Source of the DNA: Pseudomonas sp. S04 | GTDB lineage: Bacteria > Pseudomonadota > Gammaproteobacteria > Pseudomonadales > Pseudomonadaceae | Assembly: GCF_009834545.1 (NCBI RefSeq) | Contig: NZ_CP019427.1 | Location: 4,036,001-4,100,000 of the forward strand | Direction of reading: 5' to 3' | Length of the DNA: 64,000 bases | Part shown: one piece after another, positions 53,340 through 63,187 of the stretch | Numbering within the stretch: position 1 is the first letter of the stretch | Layout: each line of letters begins with the position of its first letter | Program-made: the position numbers and the translations under genes | The notes under the pieces: model-generated | Databases searched by the model: none | What the model saw: the letters and a program-made list of their open reading frames with translations, nothing else | What the model was told of the DNA's origin: nothing

Positions 53340-54791
53340 ATGAACATACTTATTCAATGCGGCGACCACTTAGAGAACCAAAACAGAATAATGACACTGG
53401 CCCTTGAACTCAAAGAGGCTGGGCATTCACCGACAATCCTTTTGTACTCTAACTTAAAGGGACGTTACTTCGAGAACAAGGGAATCAATACCATTTCACT
53501 CGAAGCGCATGCTTTCCAAGACACTCCAGCAAAAGAGATTACAATCGATTCCTTTCTCGAGGACGGGATCAAATATAACGATGTAATGGTTGCTGAAGCA
53601 AGAAGACGTCCAATCGTGGGCTGGCCCGGACAGCGCGTAAAAACCATCCGAGACATCCATAGGATCCACAAGACGCTTTCTCACATCATATCAACCCAAA
53701 ACCCAGAAAAAATAATCATCTGGAACGGGTTCACAGGATATGTTGCCAATATCCTGCGGCTTGTCTGCGAGCATCGAAAAATAGAGTGCGCATTCCTTGA
53801 GCGCGGACTGCTTAAGGGCTCACTTTTTATTGATCGCCTAGGCGTGAATGGCGCTTCATCGCTAAATCAACTGACCCCTACCTCAGTCGACAATTACTTA
53901 CTGTCGAGCGAGGAGACAACATTTGTAAAGCAGCTATTCAATATCGGCTCTCAAGCCATTGAAAAAGCCGAGCCCAAGAAAAACCTAAATATTTTTTTCC
54001 CACTGCAGGTTCAACTGGATACGAACATTATCCTGTACTGCAAATACCGCTCGATGCGAGAGACATTTTTAGACATTTACTCGGCACTGAATACTGCTGA
54101 CAGCTCCTTCCTGATTCGGCCACATCCAGAAGAGACCGCTGAAACGCTGATTAACATCCCTCGCTTTGACAATGTTAAAGTATCCAGTGAGAAAAGTCTC
54201 GACCATTGGCTGGACTGGTCGGATTTGGTCGTCACTATCAACAGCACCGTGGGTCTTGAGGCACTGATCAAAGGGAAACAGGTCATTTCCTTGGGACAGT
54301 CAATCTACTCCTCTGCGGGGCTGACAAGCGCACTCAACACCAAGAAACTACCTGGCGCCGTAAACCACCAAAGATTGATAAATTACTTAGGCATACTAGT
54401 AAAATCAAACTTACTTCTGCCGGATGGCCCGTACAACAAATCAGTAGTGAGCGAACAGCTTTCAATTAGTCCTGACAGCGTCTCGACCACTGACAAACAG
54501 CAAAATTCAGGAGCTGTTAAGCCCAAAGCCGAGACCGCCGAAGTGCACCTTGCCTTCCCACTTAACGCAACACTTGACCTGACATACAGAAAAAACAAGG
54601 CGCCCATCACCAAAGACTGGCTAACTGAAATAGCGAAGAAACATATAGATGCCAAGCAATATGAGTTCTCAACTTCAAGAAAGCCAAATAAAGACCGATA
54701 CTCTATTAAAATAGTCAATGAAGGCAAATCAGCAAAAGCTGACTATAAATTCAACAAGACTATCGACATTTACGGCAATGAAGTACGATAA
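53340..54791 (+). CDS. KpsC/KpsS-like capsule glycosyltransferase
   Basis: 483 residues, AT-rich. The middle third aligns by eye with the Kdo-transferase modules of KpsC: RPHPEE (260-265) matches KPHPEV, INSTVGLEAL (300-309) matches TSQSGFEAL, and LGQSIYSSAGLT matches YGQPFYAGWGLT. It should therefore have the same GT-B-like fold and may use CMP-Kdo. Residues 1-110 form another Rossmann-like half (MNILIQCGDHLENQNRIM). Residues after about 380 are a basic tail without known relatives. One of only two transferases in the variable cassette. Confidence 0.7.
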   Translation: MNILIQCGDHLENQNRIMTLALELKEAGHSPTILLYSNLKGRYFENKGINTISLEAHAFQDTPAKEITIDSFLEDGIKYNDVMVAEARRRPIVGWPGQRVKTIRDIHRIHKTLSHIISTQNPEKIIIWNGFTGYVANILRLVCEHRKIECAFLERGLLKGSLFIDRLGVNGASSLNQLTPTSVDNYLLSSEETTFVKQLFNIGSQAIEKAEPKKNLNIFFPLQVQLDTNIILYCKYRSMRETFLDIYSALNTADSSFLIRPHPEETAETLINIPRFDNVKVSSEKSLDHWLDWSDLVVTINSTVGLEALIKGKQVISLGQSIYSSAGLTSALNTKKLPGAVNHQRLINYLGILVKSNLLLPDGPYNKSVVSEQLSISPDSVSTTDKQQNSGAVKPKAETAEVHLAFPLNATLDLTYRKNKAPITKDWLTEIAKKHIDAKQYEFSTSRKPNKDRYSIKIVNEGKSAKADYKFNKTIDIYGNEVR

Positions 54792-54806
54792 CCAGAGAAC
54801 ATACTC

Positions 54807-56375
54807 ATGAAAAAAATTGCGATCTTTATTGATACTATCAACGCCGCTCAGCAAGCAACAGTCAGCGAGCTATTGTCCAAGAACAAAGACAACACTTACA
54901 TTGGATTAAATCTAAAAAAAGTAACTCCACACCCCAATTTAAAGGACGCCAAGGATACTCAAGCCTTTTTGGACTTCTGCTGCAGCGCCCAAGACTTGAT
55001 CCTGATTGCACCGGACAATTTTTCTGTCGACGAAAAAATGCTCAACAGCTTTTTTTCCAACAGCCTTGGAAATGTTTGGCATATCCGTACCGATGGTAAA
55101 CTCGCCCGGTATAGGCTCAACCCGAACAGAAAAGCATCTACCCTGCTAGTATTCCCCGGCTCCATCCTGCCATTGACATTAGGGTCACATCAGCGCGTAT
55201 TCAATTTGCTGGTCAACCTCGGCAAGAATGGCATCCTGGTTGACGTATTGATCACCACCCCGAAAAATGTAAAACAAAGCGAATACCAAACAGCTCTAAA
55301 AACAATTTGTAATAATGTTTACATCTATAAAAACAACAAGAAAAAACATAGCACCACCGTAAACACCAAGCGCTACCTTGAATCCAAGGCACGAACTTTC
55401 CTGGGCAAATCAAAAGAGCTTCCCGAGCTATTCTCGGAGCGTTTGAATACTCGCCCAACAGAGTCGTGCAAACGCTGGGTAAACTCGCTCCATCTCGCAA
55501 ACAAATACGAGTCAGTTATCGTTTCTTATGCGTGGATGATGGGCGCACTTGAATACATAATACATGACAGCGATAACTTCAAAGTCATTTGCGACACCCA
55601 TGATGTCCAGTTCACCCGGAACGATGATATCTTGAATCGCAAGGAGCGCATTTTCTTCAATAGCTTAGCTGAAAAAAAATGCGAACTCGACGAGTTGAAA
55701 AAATGCGATTCGGTGCTTGCGATATCAGTATCAGATGAAGACATTCTAAATAAAGCCCTAAAAAAATCCGTTAACACCAATGTTATTCGCGCGTCTTCCG
55801 GATTTGATTATGCGCTTTCGCAGGTCAAGTCTCGCCCGCACGGAAAACCTCTGTTCTTCGGTTTTATCGGCGGCCAGATGTCGGCCAACGTAAAATCCCT
55901 GGTGCACATCCTGGACATTTGGTGGCCTGCGATAAAACAGTACTCGCCAGACAGCAAGCTGTTCATAGCAGGCTCCATTTGCAAATCCGCAGAAATCCTG
56001 CCAAAGATCTTTCTTGACACCAATATCGTACCGCTGGGCTTCGTAAACAACATCGGTGAATTTTACAATAACATCGATGTTTCACTTAACCCGGTACTGG
56101 TGCAGGGCGGCCTTAATTTCAAAAGTGTTGAAGCTGTATTTTCCGGCAAGCACTTGGTCACGAACAAACTTGGCCAAGAGTGCTTAGGCACGGAGTTCCC
56201 CTCAACAATTGTTGAAAAGCCTGAAGATATCATTGAATTTATTTCAAAGTACGAATTCAATCTAAAAAAATGTTACGGCATTCGGGTAGCCAACCAGAAC
56301 AAAGCGAAACAACTCTTCGCAAACAAAAAGACCTACCGCGAGCTCGTCAATTATCTAGCCGGCCAGCACGCATAG
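54807..56375 (+). CDS. glycosyltransferase family 4-like protein
   Basis: 522 residues, AT-rich. The first 110 or so residues form a separate domain of unknown role. The remainder is a GT4/GT-B fold: VFPGSILPLTLGSHQRVFNL opens the acceptor half, VICDTHDVQF the linker, and FFGFIGGQMSANVKS with NPVLVQGGLNFKSVEA the donor half. Given ManC upstream, GDP-mannose is a plausible donor. It lies 15 bases after the previous gene and ends the AT-rich cassette. Confidence 0.75.
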   Translation: MKKIAIFIDTINAAQQATVSELLSKNKDNTYIGLNLKKVTPHPNLKDAKDTQAFLDFCCSAQDLILIAPDNFSVDEKMLNSFFSNSLGNVWHIRTDGKLARYRLNPNRKASTLLVFPGSILPLTLGSHQRVFNLLVNLGKNGILVDVLITTPKNVKQSEYQTALKTICNNVYIYKNNKKKHSTTVNTKRYLESKARTFLGKSKELPELFSERLNTRPTESCKRWVNSLHLANKYESVIVSYAWMMGALEYIIHDSDNFKVICDTHDVQFTRNDDILNRKERIFFNSLAEKKCELDELKKCDSVLAISVSDEDILNKALKKSVNTNVIRASSGFDYALSQVKSRPHGKPLFFGFIGGQMSANVKSLVHILDIWWPAIKQYSPDSKLFIAGSICKSAEILPKIFLDTNIVPLGFVNNIGEFYNNIDVSLNPVLVQGGLNFKSVEAVFSGKHLVTNKLGQECLGTEFPSTIVEKPEDIIEFISKYEFNLKKCYGIRVANQNKAKQLFANKKTYRELVNYLAGQHA

Positions 56376-56430
56376 GCGTGCAACTAATATTAGTCTTCAG
56401 AATAATGCAGTCAGTTACTGACTGCTATAA

Positions 56431-57297
<867 letters not shown>

Positions 57298-57328
57298 AAC
57301 AGCGGTTCTTGACGCAAGGATTGTGAAC

Positions 57329-58615
57329 ATGGCAAGTACAGAACAACGGGTCGCGATCGTCATTCCGGCCCGCTATGGCTCGACACGCCTGCCGGGCAAA
57401 CCGCTGGCCGACATTGCCGGCAAGCCGATGGTGCAGCACGTTTACGAACGCGCCCTGCAAGTGGGCAATGCCCAGGTAGTGGTAGTAGCCACCGACGATG
57501 AGCGCGTCGCGCAAGCGGTGCGGGCTTTCGGCGGTGTATGTGTAATGACCTCGCCGGACCATCCGTCCGGCACCGACCGCCTGGCAGAAGTCATGGCCCA
57601 GGTCGACGCGGACATCTACATCAACCTGCAGGGTGATGAACCGCTGGTGCGTCCAGCCGACATCGAAGCCCTCGCGGCCGGCATGCTCGCCGATGCGCAG
57701 GTGAAGGTCGGCACCCTGTGCCACCCGATCGATGCGCACGAAGCCGGCAACCCCAACACCGTGAAAGTGGTGTTGGCCAACAACGGCAACGCCCTGTATT
57801 TCAGCCGCTCACCGATCCCCTACCCACGGGATGGCGAAGTTGCGCACTACCTCAAGCACGTAGGTGTGTATGGCTATCGTCGCGAAGTGCTGGCCGACTA
57901 CAGCGGCTTGCCGCAACCGATGCTCGAGCACGCCGAGAAACTCGAACAACTGCGACTGATGGCGGCTGGTTACTGCATTCGTGCGTATCTGGTTGAACCG
58001 ACCGGTCCGGGGGTCGATACACCGGAGTGCCTGGAGCAAGTGCGGGCAATCATGAGCGGCCAGGCGCCTGCGCCACAGCCGACCCTGAACGACGTGCGCC
58101 TGGTGATCACCGATGTCGATGGCGTACTGACCGATGGTGGCATCTATTACGACGCCACGGGTGAATGCCTGAAGCGCTTCCATGTGCGTGATGGCATGGG
58201 CATGCGCCTGCTCGAAGAGAACGGTGTACGGGTGGCGGTGCTGTCCGGCCGCGACTCGGCGACGCTGCGCAAGCGCGTGGCTGACCTGGGCATCACCCTC
58301 TGCCAGTTCGGCGTCAAGGACAAGCAGGCCGCCTGCAATCAACTGATGGCCGAGGCCGGCGTCAGCGCAGCGCACACTGCGTGCATCGGCGACGACTGCA
58401 TCGACCTGCCGGCCTTTGCGGCCTGCGCCCTGTCCTTCGCAGTGGCTGACGCGCCGGTGTACGTGAAAGCCGCGGCCACCCACACGCTGAACGCAGCAGG
58501 CGGTACTGGCGCGTTCCGTGAAGTCGCGGACGCGATTCTGTTTGCCCAGGGCAAGGAGGCCGTACTCGGCACTGCGGCAGGTTATGCGCAGGTGATGGCG
58601 AAGATGGCGCAGTAG
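57329..58615 (+). CDS. kdsB-kdsC: fused CMP-Kdo synthetase / Kdo 8-phosphate phosphatase
   Basis: 428 residues. AAGGA precedes ATG 57329. Residues 1 to about 250 are KdsB (IVIPARYGSTRLPGKPLADI, INLQGDEPLVRP, GVYGYRREVL), which activates Kdo with CTP. A short Ala/Pro-rich linker (about 246-253) leads to KdsC from about 256: HAD motif LVITDVDGVLTDGGI (D262, D264), HVRDGMGMRLL and IGDDCIDLPAF, which removes phosphate from Kdo 8-phosphate. In most bacteria these are separate genes and KdsC acts first. The domains are complete; no stop lies between them. Confidence 0.93.
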   Translation: MASTEQRVAIVIPARYGSTRLPGKPLADIAGKPMVQHVYERALQVGNAQVVVVATDDERVAQAVRAFGGVCVMTSPDHPSGTDRLAEVMAQVDADIYINLQGDEPLVRPADIEALAAGMLADAQVKVGTLCHPIDAHEAGNPNTVKVVLANNGNALYFSRSPIPYPRDGEVAHYLKHVGVYGYRREVLADYSGLPQPMLEHAEKLEQLRLMAAGYCIRAYLVEPTGPGVDTPECLEQVRAIMSGQAPAPQPTLNDVRLVITDVDGVLTDGGIYYDATGECLKRFHVRDGMGMRLLEENGVRVAVLSGRDSATLRKRVADLGITLCQFGVKDKQAACNQLMAEAGVSAAHTACIGDDCIDLPAFAACALSFAVADAPVYVKAAATHTLNAAGGTGAFREVADAILFAQGKEAVLGTAAGYAQVMAKMAQ

Positions 58616-58674
58616 TGGATGGACTAGCTGGCGCGGGCGATCTGTTGGTCGCCTTCGCTGACTGAAACGAAAAA

Positions 58675-58708
58675 ACGGTAGGAGCCACTAGCTCCTACCG
58701 TTTTTTTT
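58675..58708. terminator. bidirectional terminator between kdsBC and kdsD
   Basis: Stem acggtaggagc/gctcctaccgt, with A-run on the left and T-run on the right, serving the convergent kdsBC and kdsD genes. Confidence 0.93.
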
Positions 58709-58767
58709 GCTACCGAACATGGCAGCTCAGGGTCGTCTCGACCCCGAACTTTGCACCTGCAATACGA

Positions 58768-59700
58768 TCAGTCGAAGATTTCGACCACGCCAACCACCGC
58801 GTTTTCGTGGTTGGTCACAGCCAGGGCACGGATCTTGTTATCAAGCATGTAGGCTTCGGCCTCGGCCAGCTGCGAATCATCCTTGATGGTGTGCGGCTTG
58901 GGGGTCATGAAGTGAGCGACGGTGGTGTGGATTACCCCTTCGTCTTCCAGCAGCGCACGACGCAAGTCGCCGTCGGTAACGATGCCGACCAGAACACCGT
59001 CGTCCATCACAACCGTCAGGCCCATGCGGCTTTGGGTCATGACCATCAGGCAGTCGTGGAAACTGGTGGCCGGCGTCACGATCGGTGCCGGTGTGTGCAT
59101 CACGTCGCTGACGCGGGTCAGCAGTTTACGTCCCAGGCTGCCGCCCGGGTGGTAGCGTGCGAAGTCCATCGGTTTGAATTGCAGGGCCTCGATCAAGGCC
59201 ACTGCCAGGGCGTCACCCATGGCCATGGTCGCCAGGGTCGAGGTGGTCGGCGCCAGGTTGTTCGGGCACACTTCGCGCTCGACGGAGATATCCAGCCAGA
59301 TATCGGCGTGCTTGGCCAACGTCGATTTACCGTTGCCGGTCATCGCGATGATTTTGTTGCCGAAGGACTTCAGGCTAGGGATCAGCTTGATCACTTCTTC
59401 GGTTTCGCCGCTGTAGCTGATCAGGATCAGCACGTCGATCGGCTTGAGCATGCCCAGGTCGCCGTGGAAGGCTTCGGCTGGATGCAGGAAGAAGCTCGGG
59501 GTGCCGGTGGAGGCGAAGGTGGCAACCATTTTTTGCCCGATCAGGCCGGATTTGCCCATGCCACAGACCACAGCACGACCTTTGCAACCGAAGATCAGCT
59601 CGACGGCATTCTGGAACTCACCATCCAGGCGAGCGGCCATCTGAGTGACGGCCTGCGCCTGGGCGATAAGGGCTTCTTTAGCGATAGCGAGGTGATTCAT
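58768..59700 (-). CDS. kdsD: arabinose 5-phosphate isomerase
   Basis: 310 residues from ATG 59700 (MNHLAIAKEALIAQAQAV). An N-terminal SIS domain (VVCGMGKSGLIGQKM, LISYSGETEEV) is followed by two CBS domains (from about 195). It turns ribulose 5-phosphate into arabinose 5-phosphate, the first step to Kdo; capsule copies are called KpsF. It is read away from the kps genes, divergent from the kinase-like gene with 238 bases between. Confidence 0.95.
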   Translation of the reverse strand: MNHLAIAKEALIAQAQAVTQMAARLDGEFQNAVELIFGCKGRAVVCGMGKSGLIGQKMVATFASTGTPSFFLHPAEAFHGDLGMLKPIDVLILISYSGETEEVIKLIPSLKSFGNKIIAMTGNGKSTLAKHADIWLDISVEREVCPNNLAPTTSTLATMAMGDALAVALIEALQFKPMDFARYHPGGSLGRKLLTRVSDVMHTPAPIVTPATSFHDCLMVMTQSRMGLTVVMDDGVLVGIVTDGDLRRALLEDEGVIHTTVAHFMTPKPHTIKDDSQLAEAEAYMLDNKIRALAVTNHENAVVGVVEIFD

Positions 59701-59938
59701 GTTTGACTTTCGTCCCTGAAAACAACGTAGTGTTAAGCGGCGAATTTTAAGGTCTTTGCAACATTTAGCAAAGTCCCAATCCTGCACGCAGAGGATTTTA
59801 ACCGGTTTAATGCCGCCTCGAGCCACGGCAGCGGCGTTTTTAGTAAACTTTTCGTTGAATCAGTGATCTGTATCACGCAGCATATTGTTACCAAAACCGC
59901 TACAAATCGGACATACGGCACTTGCCTAAGTTGAAGTC

Positions 59939-60979
59939 ATGAATCTGGATCTACACCCCCTGCAAGGCCGCAGAATCATCTACCGTTGGCAACAAGGCAC
60001 CCTGCAACAGCACTTACGCGCCTTGCTGCCCCACTGGGGCAATGAGCCACTTTCCATTAGCAGTCAGGACCTGGACTCCAACGCCTCCTTCGTCAATTAC
60101 GTGCGCCATCATCGCCTGGTGGATCCAAGCAATGGTCAGACCTTGGATCTGGTGGAAAAGTCCATTCGCAAAGTGGCTTTTATTGGCAGTCAGGAAGCGC
60201 GCTTCTATCGCACCGGGGAGATGCTCGAGGGCAGCGAACATTTTCAGTACCCGGCCTGCCTGGGGGTAATCGAAACCCCGTGGGAAAGCTTGATCTTCAC
60301 TGACTTCGTCATTGGCAAACCGCCGCGCATGCACGCGATCGCTCCCCAACTGGCGCTGGGCATCGCTGAACTGGAAAGCCTCAGTCACCGCTTTCTCGAT
60401 TCTCGTCCAGTGCATCAGGCGCCCCTGTACTGGAGCATGGACTTCTACCGCCCGTGGTTCCTGCTGCGCCCGCGCTTCAACTTCGCCCGCTGCCTGCCCG
60501 AGCTCGAACGCCTGGCGCAGAGCGATGAGCGCTTCGCCGGCCTGGCCGATTCATTCAAGGCTTTCGAGCCCGAGTTGGCCCGCCTTGGTCGAGCCGCACG
60601 TCGTAGCCCACGCTGCATCAGTCACATGGACTATCTGCGTAAAAACTTGTTCGTCGATGGCGCAAAACTGCAATTGATCGACTGGAGCGAGGTCAAGGTC
60701 GGGCGCGTGGGTTTCGATGGCGGAGCCTACCTGGGGAGCTTGTTCCGGCGTAAGGACATGACATTGTTTCTTACCGCACAAAAGCAGTTCATCGAGACTT
60801 ATCGCAAAGCATTACCGGCAGAGTTCGATACCGACGATGCGCTGCGTAATCTGCACTACATGTTCCTGCTTAATGCACTCTTCCATTGCCTGCGCCCGGA
60901 GACTATCGCCGAGTACCAGGACAAGGAACGCATGCCCCTGCTTCGGCAGAAATATGATTACTTGCTCAGCTTGCTCTAA
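59939..60979 (+). CDS. APH/WaaP-like small-molecule kinase, possible Kdo or glycan kinase
   Basis: 346 residues. The kinase catalytic loop HMDYLRKNL (H229, D231, N236) and the metal-binding LIDW (D248) fit the aminoglycoside-phosphotransferase/lipopolysaccharide-kinase superfamily. The N-terminal region KSIRKVAFIGSQEARFYRTG contains candidate ATP-site lysines and a conserved glutamate. There is no membrane segment or signal peptide. Sitting between kdsD and kpsC, it may phosphorylate Kdo or the lipid-linked starter; Haemophilus KdkA is a known Kdo kinase of this superfamily. An unrelated role is possible. Confidence 0.7.
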   Translation: MNLDLHPLQGRRIIYRWQQGTLQQHLRALLPHWGNEPLSISSQDLDSNASFVNYVRHHRLVDPSNGQTLDLVEKSIRKVAFIGSQEARFYRTGEMLEGSEHFQYPACLGVIETPWESLIFTDFVIGKPPRMHAIAPQLALGIAELESLSHRFLDSRPVHQAPLYWSMDFYRPWFLLRPRFNFARCLPELERLAQSDERFAGLADSFKAFEPELARLGRAARRSPRCISHMDYLRKNLFVDGAKLQLIDWSEVKVGRVGFDGGAYLGSLFRRKDMTLFLTAQKQFIETYRKALPAEFDTDDALRNLHYMFLLNALFHCLRPETIAEYQDKERMPLLRQKYDYLLSLL

Positions 60980-61144
60980 CGCCGCGGCGAAAATGATGGC
61001 ACACTGTCATCAAGGATTTTGTTGATCTATGTTGCGTATTCGTCCGAAAGACCGTTCTCCAATTATTAAATTGTATTAACATCCTCGCGATATTTGTTAA
61101 CGGTGGAGACCTCCAGCGTTAACACCTCCACAGCACACACTCGA

Positions 61145-63187
61145 ATGGATCTGCGCTTCACGTTTATGGATGACGTTTCTCCTCGCCCGCGTTTGTTGGT
61201 CCTCTCCAAGGGTGCCCAGCGCATCGTCACGCTACCCGCCTTGCTGCCCGATTACGCGCTGCATAACGGGAGCGTGGGCGATATGAATCAGGTCGACTGT
61301 GTCATGGCCTGGGGCCGCAAACCCAGTGCATTGAAGGCCATTTCCCACGCCTCGCAAGCGAACTTGCCGATCCTGACGTTGGAAGATGGCTTCATTCGTT
61401 CGGTGGGCCTGGGTGCCGATGAGCCACCACTCTCCCTGGTTGTCGACGACATGGGCGTCTACTACGATGCCAACGCGCCTTCACGACTCGAGCAACTTAT
61501 CGCCGAACCACTGAGTGGCGCCCAGGCCGAGCGAGCCCTCGCGCTGCAACAGCTGTGGCAACAGCAGCGAGTGTCAAAATACAACGACGCGCGTATCACC
61601 CACCCCGAACTGCCAGCCGATTGCGTACTGGTGGCCGACCAGACTTTCGCCGATGCGTCCCTGCAAGGGGCCACTGCGGCCGATTTCAGCGCCATGCTCG
61701 AAGCCGCCCTGGCGCGCTACCCCGCCAGCACCATTGTGCTCAAGGTCCACCCGGATGTGATCGCCGGGCGCAAGCGCGGGCATTTCGACCTCGCAGCCCT
61801 GGCCAACCACCCGCGAGTGCAGGTGTTGGTACAGAATGTCCATCCCGCCGAACTGCTGCCACACATGCGCGCGGTGTATGTGATGACTTCGCAGCTGGGC
61901 TTCGATGCCCTGCTGTGGAATGTCCCCGTGCACACCTGGGGCATGCCGTTCTACGCCGGCTGGGGGCTGACCGAGGATCGTCTGCCTGCACCGTCACGGC
62001 GCCAACCCGCCAGCCTTGCGCAGTTGATACACGCCAGCCTGGTGCGTTATCCGCGCTATGTCAGCCCCGAAACCGGTCAGCCCTGTACACCAGAAGTGCT
62101 GATGAATTGGCTCGGGCTGCAGCGTCGCCAGCGCAGTGCGCTGCCGGAGTCCGTGCAGATGCTGGGCTTCAGTCGCTGGAAAGAGCCACTGGTTAAGCTG
62201 TTCTTCAATGGTTGTGCCATTCAGTTCGTCAACCCCGCACAACCATTGGACGCCGCTCTCCCAGTGGTGTCCTGGGGCTGTAAGCATGACAGCGACCTGA
62301 CGCGACATGCGCAATTGGTCAGCCGGGTAGAGGACGGATTCCTGCGCTCGGTCGGCCTCGGCGCCGGCAAGGCCCGCCCGCTGTCGTGGGTCGTCGATGA
62401 CCTGGGCATCTATTACGACGCCACGCGCACCTCGCGCCTGGAACACATCTTGCTCAATAAGTCCTTTGACCCAGCGCTGGTAGCCCGGGCGCGAGCCCTG
62501 CGCGAAGCCATCTGCCACGCCGGGCTGACCAAATACAACTTGCCTGGCAACGCCTGGCAACGCCCCACCGCGGCACAACGAGTGATCCTGGTAACCGGCC
62601 AGGTTGAGGGCGATGCGTCTATCCGTTTTGGAGCAAACCGCATCCGCAGCAACCTGCAATTATTGCAGGCGGTACGCGAGCAGAACCCCGGTGCCTGGGT
62701 GCTCTACAAGCCGCACCCCGAAGTACTGGCTGGCACCCGCGCCCGAGGCGACGACGAGGCGCAGACCGTTAACTGGTGCGACGAAGTGATCGGCGATACA
62801 CCGTTGCAACAATTGCTGGAGTTGGTCGACGAAGTTCACGTCCTGACCTCGCAATCGGGCTTCGAAGCCCTGCTGCGCGGCGTACCGGTGACCACCTACG
62901 GCCAGCCGTTCTATGCCGGCTGGGGGTTGACCCAAGATCAGGACCTGCAACCCGAAGTACAGGCCAGGCGCATGCGCCGCCTGGACCTCGACGAACTGGT
63001 GGCCGGCACCTTGCTGCTCTACCCCACCTATGTCAGCCGCATCACCAACCGCTTTACCACTGCAGAACAGACTCTTTACGAATTACAGAATTGGCATGCT
63101 TTACCGCAGCCAGGAGCACCATCCAGATGGCAGGAATTGAAACAGCGCTTGAGCAGTTTATTGGGCATCAGTCGCCTGAGAAGCTGA
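61145..63187 (+). CDS. kpsC: capsule beta-Kdo transferase
   Basis: 680 residues from ATG 61145; other starts are TTG 61094 and ATG 61166, none with a good ribosome site. The protein is an internal duplication: LEDGFIRSVGLGADEPPLSL near residue 84 matches VEDGFLRSVGLGAGKARPLS near 395, and FYAGWGLTEDRLP matches FYAGWGLTQDQDL. KpsC has two Kdo transferase modules (GT99 and GT107) that extend the poly-Kdo linker on the lipid acceptor, inside the cell. It overlaps kpsS by 61 bases. Confidence 0.93.
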   Translation: MDLRFTFMDDVSPRPRLLVLSKGAQRIVTLPALLPDYALHNGSVGDMNQVDCVMAWGRKPSALKAISHASQANLPILTLEDGFIRSVGLGADEPPLSLVVDDMGVYYDANAPSRLEQLIAEPLSGAQAERALALQQLWQQQRVSKYNDARITHPELPADCVLVADQTFADASLQGATAADFSAMLEAALARYPASTIVLKVHPDVIAGRKRGHFDLAALANHPRVQVLVQNVHPAELLPHMRAVYVMTSQLGFDALLWNVPVHTWGMPFYAGWGLTEDRLPAPSRRQPASLAQLIHASLVRYPRYVSPETGQPCTPEVLMNWLGLQRRQRSALPESVQMLGFSRWKEPLVKLFFNGCAIQFVNPAQPLDAALPVVSWGCKHDSDLTRHAQLVSRVEDGFLRSVGLGAGKARPLSWVVDDLGIYYDATRTSRLEHILLNKSFDPALVARARALREAICHAGLTKYNLPGNAWQRPTAAQRVILVTGQVEGDASIRFGANRIRSNLQLLQAVREQNPGAWVLYKPHPEVLAGTRARGDDEAQTVNWCDEVIGDTPLQQLLELVDEVHVLTSQSGFEALLRGVPVTTYGQPFYAGWGLTQDQDLQPEVQARRMRRLDLDELVAGTLLLYPTYVSRITNRFTTAEQTLYELQNWHALPQPGAPSRWQELKQRLSSLLGISRLRS

